Shown here: positions 35,001 through 45,839 of the stretch, piece by piece
How the letters are laid out: each line of letters begins with the position of its first letter
Numbering within the stretch: the first letter of the stretch is position 1
Source: Oscheius dolichura
Taxonomy: Eukaryota > Nematoda > Chromadorea > Rhabditida > Rhabditidae
Length of the DNA stretch: 64,000 nucleotides
Direction of reading: 5' to 3'
Assembly: GCA_932521035.1 (NCBI GenBank)
Contig: OW051495.1
Location: 558,001 to 622,000, forward strand
The notes under the pieces: model-generated
The model's database searches: none
Seen by the model: only the letters and a program-made list of their open reading frames with translations
What the model was told of the DNA's origin: nothing
Translations under genes and position numbers: made by a program

Positions 35001-38000
35001 TACTACTTTAGAATGGGGAGAAGCACCGACCCCAGGTCCATAACGCGAATATCGTTTTTGTTTCGCGCGGCGCGCGGTTTGACTTTATCTAGTTCTTGGC
35101 TTTAGTTTTTAGCGAAAAGAGTCACCGAACATCAATTTCTGTTTCTCAAAATCCTTATCCAGCCCCTGGAAAACATTGAAAGAACTATTTCCCTTCGGTG
35201 ATTACAAGCTCAGAGAAGACTTACTTTTTCTGTTTGGCTCCTCTAGAAAGGTTTATTCTAAGAAATTGTAATTGCTATTTTCTCTTTGTAGACAGACTTC
35301 ACTATTAAAAACTTAGAAAAGAAAGAACAATATTTACACTTTTTTAGTTCCAATTTCTCTTCAAAAGCAATTGTCTCAAGATTGTTTCAATGAGTAATCC
35401 GATGACATATAATAAAAATCATTTCAGGATGTGGAGAAGCACCGTGCCCGAGTCCATAATGCGAATACCGTTTTTATGTGTCAGTGGTGTGAGTTCGAAT
35501 GCTGCTGGAGTAAACAATACTACGAGCATGTCCGTGAAACCCATCAGGTACTGTATTTCCCCCCTTTTCTCTCCCTAATGGTCCAATTTCAGCCCCAATC
35601 CCCGTACCATTGTGACCAGTGCGGGTTGGGTAACTTTGCCCGCCTGCCAGACTTTCTAGCCCATCGATTACTTCATAGTAAGTTGAAAATATCAGGGGAA
35701 AAGGCCAAATGACACCTGTTGCAGCTGAAGAACGATTCTTTAAATGTGCTCATTGTGGATTCCGAGCGCGCACAAGGACACAGCTCTGGGCGCATGAGAA
35801 AATGCACAATACGTGAGTTTATTTACCATTTTTTAAAGGTTTTAGAAGCATTTTAAAATGAAACGCTGAGATTGCTACCAATGTGCCTTTTAGAGACTTC
35901 TTTCTTATATGGTATTCCTGAAACGTCGAAAAATCCAATAATTCCCCCCTTCTCCGGAATTTCCCCCGTAACGTCTCGGCAAGACGGATTTATATATATA
36001 TAGAATACTGTAAAATCTTGAAAAATATAATCTCCAAGAGTATTATGGCAAAAAAAGTCGGGAATTTAGGGGGAGGGGGCGCAAAAAAAAGACGGCTTAT
36101 GTCAACAATAACGGTCCATCAGGTTACGGTATTGTATATCTTACTCCTTTTTTTAAGTAAACTTGATTGTAAGCAATAAATGTTACCAAAAATGATAAAA
36201 TCCCCTGGGCAAAACATTGAATTTTCGTAGAAATTTAGTTTCTTTTCGAGCCAAAAATGAAGGATTTTCTGTGTTATTCAGTTAAAATATAAGGCGGTCC
36301 TGTTGGGGGTTCAGCAGTACAATTTTGTCACTGGAAAGTTTTATACCAATTTTTAATGAACTTGTACCATCTCCCCCGGGGAGTCTTATCAGACTTTTGA
36401 CAACCATAAAAAGCTGTACAAGATAAAAGATTCCATATACGAATTATGAGTAACTTCAATGCCCTTCTTTTCTAATCTATGCTTTCCAAAACAACAAAAA
36501 AACCAATTTTTTCCCTTTCTTCGATAAGTTTCGCTCTTTGTTTTTATAGAAGCAAGAGGAGACTTTCCTACTAATTTTTTACTAGAAAAAGGAGGACATC
36601 TTTGGATATTCCCGCGTTTCAGAGGGAATATTGTGAAGTCTGTAATTACAGTAACCCTTTTTACTCCACTCTCCAAGCCACAGCTCGCCGAGGCCAACAC
36701 CTTAAAGGTCTAAAAATTCGCGCAGTGCTCGAATGCTAATGCCGTTTTTATGCATTTTTATGTATTTCTGACCATTTCTCGTGTCTTGCCGACCCCGAAA
36801 TACTACAAAATAAACGAAAAAATAATCAAACACAGCAAAATTCGAAATAAAACGTAAATGAATGTATTTTGTTCCGGAATGACCCAAAAATAACTTTTTA
36901 CCATGATATTCTTTCGTTGATAACTCAAAATGGTCCCCATAAAGTGGCTAATTGATTGCCGTAAAGAAGAAAAAAAATTGAATGGCACAGTTTTGAGAAA
37001 GAAATGCTCAAAGAATATCATGAAGTTCTCGAAAGTGAAGAGTTGGACAAAAACGGGGTGTAAACAGCAAACGGCCGGGCTTTTTGTTCTTCAAATTACG
37101 GTATCCAACTTTGTCGACGTTTGGCAGCCGGGACAAGCCATTCAAATGCGATATTTGTGATTATGCTTCAAGTCGGCGTGATAAACTCAAGGTTTCATAC
37201 TAGATATTCATTTTCATACTAGATATTCATTTTTCGTGTTCTTAGGTTCATTCGATACAGAAAAAAATACTGATCAGGAAGTTATTTTTTCATTAAAATC
37301 TGTTTAGGATTTGATATTGAAAAACTCAAAAAACTCAATTTCTTTTCAACGGCACATTTCCATCACCCCCAAAAATTAATTCCGGCTCTTTCAAACATGC
37401 TGGATCGAATGCAGAAAAGAGAAAAAATGTGCCGTTTTGTCTCGCCGACTTCGACAAAGTTGTATTGGCCGAAGAGCAAAAATTGCACTGGTCTGGCACG
37501 ACCACTGTCGCGTTGACCTCTCTTCTTCCGCGGCGAGCTGTGAAGCATTTCTTTTTTGGTAAAGACTATAGCCGCAACACTAACAGTTACTCTACAATTA
37601 TTATTTAGTAGCCTGACTGAAACAGAAAAAATGCTTCAATTTTTCCCTTCAAATCAATGAATTTCCTCAAATTTAAGTCTGGACGAGAGACCATTCCATT
37701 GCGAGGAGTGTGGCCGCGGTTTCTCCCAGGAGGACATGATTCTCCGGCACAAAAATACCCACGACGAGCTGCGGAGTTTCATATGTGAAGATTGTGGCTT
37801 CTCGTCGAATAATGTTGAACATTTGGGAGTTCACAGGAGACAGCACTTCGGCGATATCTTCTATTGCCATTTTGGTGGGTTTCTACAGAATAAAATTGAT
37901 TTTTTAACGTTGTTTGGGGGTAATTTTAATCTAAAAATTTATAAAATAGCAATTTATTGACATTGTAGACAATTGTGACTATTCCTCGCCGAAGAAAAGT

Positions 38001-39080
38001 CAACTGGCTGCTCATCTACGGACTCATATGGCTGTTCGGGCTCATATGTGCAAGGTAAACTATAAAAAACTCCATAAAATTATTTTAATATTAAATTTTC
38101 CAGATTTGTGGACGAGGATTTATAGAAAAATCACATTTAGTCAGACATGAGAGGATTCATTTAGAGGACAAGCCATTCAAATGCGATATTTGTGATTATG
38201 CTTCAAGTCGGCGTGATAAACTCAAGGTTTTCATACTTTTCTGATACATTTACAGTGTTTTTTTACAGGAACACATACTAAAACATCATAATGGAAGTAC
38301 AAATGGAATAAAGAGTGCCAGGAGGAGAAGCTACAAGCGAGCGAGGCAGTTAGCCGTCTTGAATGCTCAGGTAAGGAAAGAGAAGTTTCTTTTTTCAAAT
38401 TTCCCGCTAAAATAGACTATAAAATATTATTTTACTGCTCTTTATAATTAGAAAGATAAAAAAATAGGCTTGAAAAATATAATTAATCATGTTTAGGCGA
38501 AGATTTCCGCTCCGGAAGCAATGTTCCGCCCGATTCCGCCCAGTGAAGCTGTCTCCCAATGGGCTGATACTCAAGCAACGTATCAGGTAGATTTTCCATT
38601 TTTTTAATTGTTCAAATATTAATTATTCAGCCATATTCTCCATCTCGTGGTCTCCAAGCGGGACCATCTGACCCGTCCACCTCATATCGGGCATATTCCG
38701 TCACCCATCCACCTGCCCAACATGGGGGAATGTCTCCCGGTTCAATTTCCCTAATGAATCTGCCCTTGGGAATGGGCAACGAGCCCCTGAATCCACAACA
38801 TCTAGAAGATCCCATCCAAACGCCACAACTTATCACTCCTCAACCACGGTGAGTTAAAAAAATAGAAGAAAACAAAAGAAGAATTTAAAGATCTCCCCAA
38901 TCGCATCATGATCTCTACATGGATATGGGTGCAGGCGGAATGATGCAGATGCAAGATCCTCACAGGCCGATGAGTCTGCCTAATTATGGACAACAACAAC
39001 AACAGCAGCAGCAATCAGGACAACAACAAGGAGACTCGACTCAACAGCAGCATCAAATGCAACAGCCATGGGGCTGGTAA
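29069..39080 (+). CDS. eor-1: BTB/BACK nine-zinc-finger transcription factor, EOR-1 (PLZF)-like
   Basis: About 23 exons give roughly 880 residues. Domains in order: BTB ([20 protein letters not shown], from 29217, to about 30840), BACK ([20 protein letters not shown], 31394-31927), an acidic stretch ([10 protein letters not shown]), an AT-hook (KKRGRPPKE, 33610), then nine C2H2 fingers from 33950 to 38290 (first YQCGFCRF...H-x3-H; last [17 protein letters not shown]...H), and a Gln-rich tail (38985-39070) ending at TAA 39078. BTB plus nine fingers and Gln-rich end match C. elegans EOR-1, the PLZF/ZBTB16 orthologue that acts in the nucleus downstream of Ras and Wnt signalling. Length agrees with EOR-1 (about 900 aa). 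Introns carry a fold-back element (29.8 kb), a degenerate copy of a finger exon (35.0 kb) and an identical copy of the last-finger exon (37.1 kb). The downstream neighbour is convergent. Confidence 0.85.
29762..30184. mobile_element. Fold-back element (about 420 bp) in an eor-1-like intron
   Basis: Starts CTAGGGCTGCGAGGCGTTAT and ends with the inverse (ATAACGCCTGGCAGCCCTAG). Arms of about 200 bp each, including TTTTGTACGTAATGTTTTTT / AAAACATTACGTACAAAATA and TACATTTCTTTGAGAA / TTCTCAAAGAAATGTA, pair across a centre near 29975-30020. No coding capacity. Confidence 0.8.
30183..30210. mobile_element. Solo end of MITE family 2
   Basis: GAATATCCGTTGGAAATGGA followed by CTATA matches the right TIR of the elements at 10.1 and 12.3 kb. 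It abuts the fold-back element at 29762-30184, which suggests one inserted in or next to the other. Confidence 0.55.
34640..35480 (+). repeat. Tandem duplication of intron plus finger exon in the eor-1-like gene
   Basis: Two units of about 400 bp: 34640-35065 and 35090-35480. Shared landmarks include TTCTAGTT-x-TTGGCTTTAGTTTTT, AAAACATTGAAAGAAC, CTCCTCTAGAAAGGTTT and TTGGTTCCAA-type stretches, ending in the exon sequence GAGAAGCACCG...GTCCATAA-x-GCGAATA. The right-hand exon is the real one (finger 1/2). The left copy has lost its Cys codons and runs into a TAG within about 15 codons, so it is dead. Confidence 0.65.
37131..37194 (+). repeat. Identical copy of the last zinc-finger exon inside an upstream intron
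   Basis: The 64 bp from GGACAAGCCATTCAAATGCG to AAACTCAAGGTTT are identical to 38166-38229, the 3' part of the exon coding for finger 9 including its splice donor. Immediately upstream is TTGGCAG, a usable acceptor, with phase matching the preceding finger-4 exon. Downstream is a 19-bp tandem repeat (TCATACTAGATATTCATTTT twice). Confidence 0.7.
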
Positions 39081-39406
39081 ATGCTGTTACTGTTTTTAAA
39101 AATGTACAAATTATTTGATGGCCAATTTGTAAATATCCAGAAGAAAATATTCTTGACTGTCCAAAGTCACTAAAAGTAATAAAATATTCGTTCAGCTTAC
39201 TCGGCACAAGAAGATCTCATAATATTGATGGCTTTGAATAAAAATTAGCTTAACGCTCTAGGCGTTTCCTCCTCATATCCTAATAGACGACTACTAATAT
39301 GTGGATAGTAAACAGAAGCTTTCCATTAATTTTTTATCTGAAGTAAACAAAACTTTAAAAAAAAACTATGATTGTATCAAAACAATAACTAAAAATGTAC
39401 ATCTTC

Positions 39407-40874
39407 TTAGATACAACGGGGGTGATGTGGAGTCTGAGCTCGTTCCTGTAAACGAAACAAATAAATGCCATAATAAAACCAGACTAACGATTCTTGGATA
39501 GACCAGATGCGACATATTTCCTCTTCGCATGTTGGCAGAGCGTCTGCTCTCATGGCCAGGTTGAGTAAGATGAGATACTACTTCTACCGGTCGTCGGCGA
39601 TGGTCTGGCATAGGAAATTCCGGTCGGAGAATAGGAGGTCGATCCATCTGACCATCATCCAAGTGGAGCCTCTTGATAGTAGCTGGCAACGGCTCCCGAC
39701 GACGCTTCGGAGCTTCATTATGTTGAACGGGATGACGAATAGGATTATAATAATGCGCCGGTGGAGAAAGACGAAATCGTGAAAAATCATCTCCATATCG
39801 ACGTCTTTCTTCTAGAAGATTCAAAAAATCTTCTCCATGTCTGTGCTTTTCTTTCTTGCGGCCACGTTCATCTGGGACGGCTTCTTTTTTCTGATCCTCT
39901 TCCAGAGGTCCGACTTCTTTCTTCGAAACGTTCCTTTCAGGTGCATCCTTGTCGACTGAGACAATCTCCACAGCAGGGGAATTCTTGGACGGGCGTCCTC
40001 GCCTCCTAGGAGCCCCATCGTCTTTCTTCGGTTCTTCTATCTTCTTGGCAACTTCACGCGGAGGTTCTTGTTTCCTTTGAAGCAATCGTCTTAAAGAGAT
40101 ATTATATAACAATAGATGTGTCGCTAACCTCAATGGATAAATTCTTCTACCGCTAGCATCTACATCGTCAGCTGGAGGAAATGCAACAACCGGCGGCGTC
40201 CTGTTCCTTATGGGCAGTGCCCTGTTCAGTGTGGGCAGTTTTGGAGGGATTTCTTTCTAAACAATGAAATATACTGTGCATAAGTACAATTACCTTGACA
40301 GTGAAGTTCTTGACGGCGAAGATATCGACTGGTCCCAGTCCAGTTTCAGGAATATAAACCTAAAATTTTATAATATTTAAACTTATTTACAGCTAACCTC
40401 ATATCGTTCAGCAACTGATTCATCTAATTTTTGCGGAGTAAGTTGGTAACCTTCCATCATCAAATCGGCGAGTGGGTGGCCATGTTCAACTTTGACGGCT
40501 ATTTTATTATCACAAATAAGTGGCCTGAAAATTATCATATACAAGGAAACCAATAATCAAACTTACTTGCAAATGTAATGCTTGCGCTTGTCACGAATTT
40601 TACAGAAAGTCTCCCAAGTTCTCGGCCATTTGGCTTGTACAACGCTGGGATCCAGATTTATTTCCGAGTCATGTACGTGCTGATGACCTCGTAGCAGATG
40701 TTTTAGCAGCGATTCATGTTCTGAGCAGGAAAAGCTACATCCACAGTTGAAATCATCCGACTAAATATTATTTATTCCCAATTAAAAAAAATAAAAACAA
40801 ACCTCAACATAGACAAGACAATGGTTGTTTTCAAACTTGTTCTCCACCAGGAAAGGGCCACGGGATGACGACAT
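39407..40874 (-). CDS. AT-hook nuclear protein with N-terminal C2H2-like segment
   Basis: Minus strand, about six or seven exons. Start ATG 40874 (MSSSRGPFLVENKFE). Next exons encode CGCSFSCSEHESLLKH...RGHQH (a C2H2-like finger, about residues 29-50), WPRTWETFCKIRDKRKHYIC, VEHGHPLADLMMEGYQLTPQ, YIPETGLGPVDIFAVKNF, and a long basic exon with an AT-hook (RRRGRPSKN) and K/R/E-rich low-complexity sequence, then SHLERAQTPHHPRCI after a 69-nt intron, with TAA at 39407-39409. If that last intron is not used, the frame continues to 39366. Expected role: DNA-associated nuclear protein; the family is not recognised. It is convergent with the EOR-1-like gene, 330 bp between stops. Confidence 0.7.
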
Positions 40875-41432
40875 TTTTAGCCTACGTAAGCAGAGCTTAA
40901 AATGCCATCAGATGCGAATCCTGAAAAAAGAAGCGTTTACATAGTGCAAAATTCATAAGAAACGAGTAAAGAGCTACGAACAACAACACAACAAATGAAA
41001 ACACAACCACACACGAGCAAAAAACAACAAGAAATTAAAACTTTAAGAAAAAACGAAATTCGTACCGTAGTCGCGCGTTTTCGCTGCAGGACCGCCCGCA
41101 AGGACGCAATTTTTTGAATTTTTTCTTAATTCTTTTCCGCTTCTTCGTCTCGTCTTCTCATGTTTGCAGCTGATTACGTTTCATTTGTTTCAACTTCTCT
41201 AGCTATCAAATCTTCTTGATAAATCGTACTTTCTTTTCGCCTGATCATTCTACAACACCTCGCAAACGAAGTAAAACAAGACCCATAAATTCGGCACATC
41301 AAAGAGCGACCTTGCTGTCTGTTCTTTTTTTTCTCTGCAGATTCGATGGCACCACTCTCTGACCATCGCATACCTCCATAAAATTGAGACCGATCGTTCT
41401 TTTTATTTGTGAAATGCTTTTAGTTCCTCTCT
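40875..41432. other. Upstream region of the AT-hook gene
   Basis: No supported gene. AT-rich with short A-rich and T-rich tracts; ACACAACCACACACGAGC-type simple sequence at about 40990-41030. Confidence 0.4.
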
Positions 41433-41625
41433 CTATATCTTCTTTTTATTTGTTGCCATTTCTGCTGCAAAGAGCGACTGTGACAAGAATGTTTGCATAG
41501 TTTTATTCACGTGAATGGTAATAGCTTTTTTATGCTGTTGCTGCTCTTCTGCTGCTTCTAATCTTTGTATCATCACAGATTGCTTTTTTGCCTGTTTTTG
41601 ATAAGGAAGTGCTAAATTTTTGTGA
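41433..41625 (-). CDS. Weak candidate: helical Gln/Lys-rich C-terminal exon
   Basis: A minus-strand exon after an AAATTTAG acceptor reads LPYQKQAKKQSVMIQRLEAA, EEQQQHKKAITIHVNK and ends at TAG 41433-41435 (FAAEMATNKKKI). It looks like a coiled-coil tail. Upstream segments (MYKKLEDVIVLLELNKKTIN at about 41727 and MAMSSSQGASQVNPPSIQQG at about 41979) may belong to it but could not be joined in phase. No family recognised. Confidence 0.3.
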
Positions 41626-42140
41626 AGAAGTAGATGAAGCAAATGAAAATTGATGTAGGTTGAGAACATTTATTGTTTTTTTATTCAATTCAAGCAGCAC
41701 AATTACATCTTCTAATTTTTTGTACATTTCAAATTATTTTCTATTTTATGCAGCCGTTTACAAGTTATTTTATCATTTACAGGCTCAAGAAACTTTTTGA
41801 AAATTACTCGAATTGTTATTTTTATAAGGAAAGTAAATTGAGAGCTCAAGCAGTATCTTTAGCTTTTTTACAATTATAAATAGCTGCCCAAAAGCAACAA
41901 AAAAAGTATAGTCTGTGATCGTTCCCTGCTGTATGGAAGGGGGGTTCACTTGGCTAGCCCCTTGCGAAGAGGACATAGCCATTTTGGCAACGCCATCGTT
42001 CGATCTGCCCACCTCCTGATAGCTGCCATATAAACGCAACAATCGCCTCATTCAGTGACACTTTTAGCACCACCACACCATTTTCTTGTCCTCTCTTTCT
42101 TGGCTACAAAACACATGAAACAACATATATTTATAGAAAA

Positions 42141-44249
42141 ATGTCAACGTTTATGGAAGTGGCCACTGATTTTAGCTATGCCACAGCTAAAAAATATACA
42201 CAATCCGTTGAATGGAATTGTTTTTTGATCTCCGTCGTCTATGTTATTGCTATTTTTAGTATAAAAGCCATTATGGCTAATAGGAAACCATATGATGTGA
42301 GTTATTACTTCGATGGAGAGAAAATACAGTGAATAATTGCAGTTGACGAAAGTTTTGAACTTTTGGAATGCTTGGCTAGCTATTTTCAGCACATTGGGCA
42401 GTATCTTTACTGGCTATGGCCTCTTTTATGAAATTTATCATCGTGGTATTGTTTGTGAGTTTATTTTTGTTATTTTTCATTATTGTCAGTCAAAGTACAA
42501 GTGTCAGCTTGAATAGAAAACAATTGGGTGTTATCTGCAATGGCGCCGGGTTGTCTGTAACAAGGAAAACAATTTTATGGGCAAATTTTTGAGAAAATTT
42601 GCTATGGAGAATCATTTTTAGCTAATTTATGAACATTTCTAATGTTTATGTGCTTCATTTACTCTTTTTATTGTAAAAAAATATGAAAAAATAGTCTATG
42701 GATAATTCAGGTATTTTTTCACTTATATCCAAAGAAATCACTGTAGGGATTGATTTTATAATAATGACAACAATTTTTTGTTTTTAGGAGCTCAAGCTAC
42801 TCTTATGTATTGTAAAAAATATCAAAATATGGTCTAGCAATTAATTGAGAGAAAACTATGAGTAGTTTTCTATTTTTATGTAATTCTAAAATGTTTGCTA
42901 GGTTTGAAAGGAAAAATAAAAAATATCGAATAAAAAACACCGATTTACAGCGTCCTACACAAATTTGGGAGACTACTTTGACGGGAGCAGCGGCTGGTGG
43001 ACATGGCTCTTCGTAATGAGCAAGGTTGCCGAATTCGGCGATACTTTTTTGATTGTTTTGAGGAAAAAGCCGCTGATCTTCCTTCATTGGTAAGTTTTTC
43101 AGCTGAATTCCAATAAAAAACAAAAAATCTTCAGGTATCACCACATTTTGACCATGAACTACGCCATTTATTCCTATTCTCGTGATACTGCCTTCAACAG
43201 CTGGATTACTTGGCTCAATTTCTCTGTACACAGTATTATGTATGGGTGAGTTACTCGAAAAATACAGTTTATTACTTATTTGATTGAAACAATCAAACAA
43301 ATCTGGGAATTTGATAAAAATGTGTTTTTATGAACAAAAAACAATTTTTTCGATATTTTTATGCAATAACATCCCTTTATTACAAATTTACAGCCAAAAA
43401 TACAATGAGTTGATGGGAGAATAATGAAAATTTCCACAAAGTACATCAGATACCATTTCTCTGAATAAAATACTCCCAAAACTTTACAGATATTACATGG
43501 CCCGTTCCTATGGAATCAAGGTGCCCGCCTGGGTCGCCCAGAACATCACGACCCTCCAAATTCTCCAGTTCATCATCACCCATGTCATTCTCTTCCACGT
43601 CGCCTATCTCTCGGCCGTCGGAGCACAAATCGACATGCAGCCCGTCGTCTTCTGGTTGGTTTTTGTTCCCTCATATCCCATTTGGTGTATTTTTTCCGTT
43701 TCAAGGCGGTCACAAAAGGGAAACTTACTTTTAGGTGACAATGTGCTCGAAGCGCCGGATTTTGGGTAATTTTCAACAAAAAAGCCACAGTTCACACAAC
43801 AGTAGAAAAATTAGGATTCCCATCGGCCTGGCGCCGGTTTTCAACTTCTTGTTCTTCTTGAAATGACCAAAAACTGCCTGCTATAGTGTTCAGAAACGGG
43901 AAAAATCGATGTTGAACCAATTTGAACCACATTTTAGACATTTTTTTTGGGAAAATAGGTTAGAAATAGAGTAACATCTCATCTACAGTAATTCTGATAA
44001 CGCAATTTTTCAGAAACATTTTTTCAAAATAAAACAATTGAGCACACTTGAATTGAGATAATCCAGAAATAGCTCCCATAAACCATAAAAATTACAAATC
44101 GTCTAAAAAGGATAAAATTCGTTTTCAGGTGGTGCTTGGTGATGGAAATCAGCTACGTTATCCTCTTTGGCAACTTCTACTACCAGTCCTACGTCAAGGG
44201 AGGCGGAAAGAAGTTCAGGGCCGAGAAGGAACAAGTCAAGAAGGAGTAG
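42141..44249 (+). CDS. elo-6: Very-long-chain fatty acid elongase, ELO-6-like
   Basis: Six exons or so join in phase: 42141-42297 ([18 protein letters not shown], first TM), 42344-42452 ([20 protein letters not shown]), 42953-43090 ([20 protein letters not shown]), 43136-43245 ([14 protein letters not shown]), 43490-43653 ([16 protein letters not shown]) and 44129-44249 ([20 protein letters not shown], stop TAG 44247). The catalytic HxxHH box is HWYHH; several TM segments and a Lys-rich C-terminus fit an ER membrane 3-ketoacyl-CoA synthase that condenses malonyl-CoA with acyl-CoA. Sequence around the H box and the [10 protein letters not shown] segment is close to C. elegans ELO-6, involved in monomethyl branched-chain fatty acid elongation. 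A second elongase lies downstream in the same direction. CCATATAAACGC at 42025 is a likely TATA element. Confidence 0.85.
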
Positions 44250-44441
44250 ATCGCTTCTTTTTCCCATTCTTCCTTTTTTTTTGGCTTTTTCAAATATATT
44301 TCTTTTAATGTATTCTACAGTACTACGTGTATTATTTTTCGGTGGTGATGGCGATAAAAATTGATTGAGATCCTTTTTTTCCCTTATTTTCTGGCACTTT
44401 CCCGTGTTCTGGGGAAGAAGAGAGCGCGCGCGGCGCGCGCG

Positions 44442-44466
44442 CCTGCACCCGTAAAGTTTCGGCAGC
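44442..44466. mobile_element. Solo TIR of MITE family 1
   Basis: CCTGCACCCGTAAAGTTTCG followed by GCAGC matches the TIR of the complete elements. It abuts a CG-repeat palindrome (GCGCGCGCGGCGCGCGCG, 44423-44441). No second end is visible nearby. Confidence 0.55.
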
Positions 44467-44469
44467 AGC

Positions 44470-45839
44470 GCGCCATGACCTTTCAAATTCGGGACGGCGA
44501 GCTCATTCTTCAATTGATGACAGATGGGGGAGGATGAGAAGAGTTTTGTTTTTATGTGAACCGATTTTGAGAGAAAAGAGAAGAAGATAAGGAAATCGGC
44601 CGAAATATTGAGAAAAGGAGAACTGTTACAGTGAAAGAAAGCGTAGAAATCGAATTTTTCCGTATTTGAACGAGGATAACCTTTTGTCTGATCGAAATTG
44701 AAAAAAAATAAGTCAACAGTTTGTGAACTTCTCTTGAATCCTAGTCCTCACCTTTCTCTTCCTTCTTGTCTGCTTCCCCAGTGCTTCAAATATCTCCTTT
44801 TGCTCTATAATTTGATGAGAACATGCGGTAACATATTGTTTGTCAAATGAAATTTCACTTTTCTTCTGTTTGGCCATCCTTCTTCCAGGAAGATTAGCTC
44901 ATACTCAAAATAAAACTTGTACAGAATCTAAAAACTGATCATGTAACACTTCTAGGAGAAGAATAAAGGATCAGAACAGGGCGTATTGTGTATTTTTACA
45001 GTTAGGCGTATTGTGTATTTTTACTGTACCAGAAGCCTCTTATTTATTCCACCTGGTCTAATTTTTTAGCATAGGGATCGGTTGAAAGCGTAAAATGGAG
45101 AAATTCACTGAAAATTAGTCAAATTAGGCCATTTCCTGCACTTTTGTGTTCCAGCGCGCTTATTTCCGTTCTCTACCGTCGTTGTCTAGCTCCGTGGATG
45201 GAATTAAACCATAGAAATTCATAAAATGGCCAATCCCCTCTTCCTCTGCTACACCTTGACTCCTGTCCATCCTTCACAGACAATAAATACCTTTTCTCTC
45301 TCCACTCCTCTGCCCATTTCTGGTGATGTTTATCAGTTTGTGTGTTCTTCTTCTTCTTCTTCTTCTTCTTCTTCTTCTCGCCCCAGGGTTATCTCTCTCC
45401 TGATATTGTCCATGTGAGGGGGTTGTTCCCCTTCTTCGCATGCCCTTTTCATGAGCCCCCTACCGTCATTTTATTTGCAAGGGGAGAGTCAGTCTGTCGC
45501 ATTTCTGAGGCCACCAAATCGGGTGACTGGCGATCTGGCCACGGCTGGCTCCCTCCACCGCCGCCGCTTATTATGGCATGAGACCTGGGGGACTATAAAG
45601 CTCTCCTGACCAAGTGTCCTCGGTTTTTTATCATTTTCTCCTCATATTTTTTTTTATTTTTCAATAACAATACATTAGACAGGCCGTTACCTCCTCATCA
45701 TTAGATTTTCCGGGTTTACGTGAATTTTACGAGAATTATTAGCTGTGGATTACTGTAACACATTGCTATCAATTTCTTTAATTTTTTCAATCTTTTAACC
45801 TTTCCATAAAACCCAAAAAATATAGAGAAGTATTTAGAA
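44470..45839. other. Intergenic region between the two elongases
   Basis: No gene supported. A (TTC)n microsatellite lies at 45345-45378. GGGGGACTATAAAGCTC at about 45587 is a possible TATA element for the downstream elongase. GGCGTATTGTGTATTTTTAC occurs twice in tandem at about 44980-45025. Confidence 0.45.

Noticed and set aside
39584-40018. Open frames in other phases over the AT-hook exon
   Set aside because: They overlap a minus-strand exon with splice support and an AT-hook motif; the extra frames follow from its biased codon composition.
45345-45378. Poly-Ser or poly-Phe reading
   Set aside because: It is a (TTC)n microsatellite in intergenic DNA.
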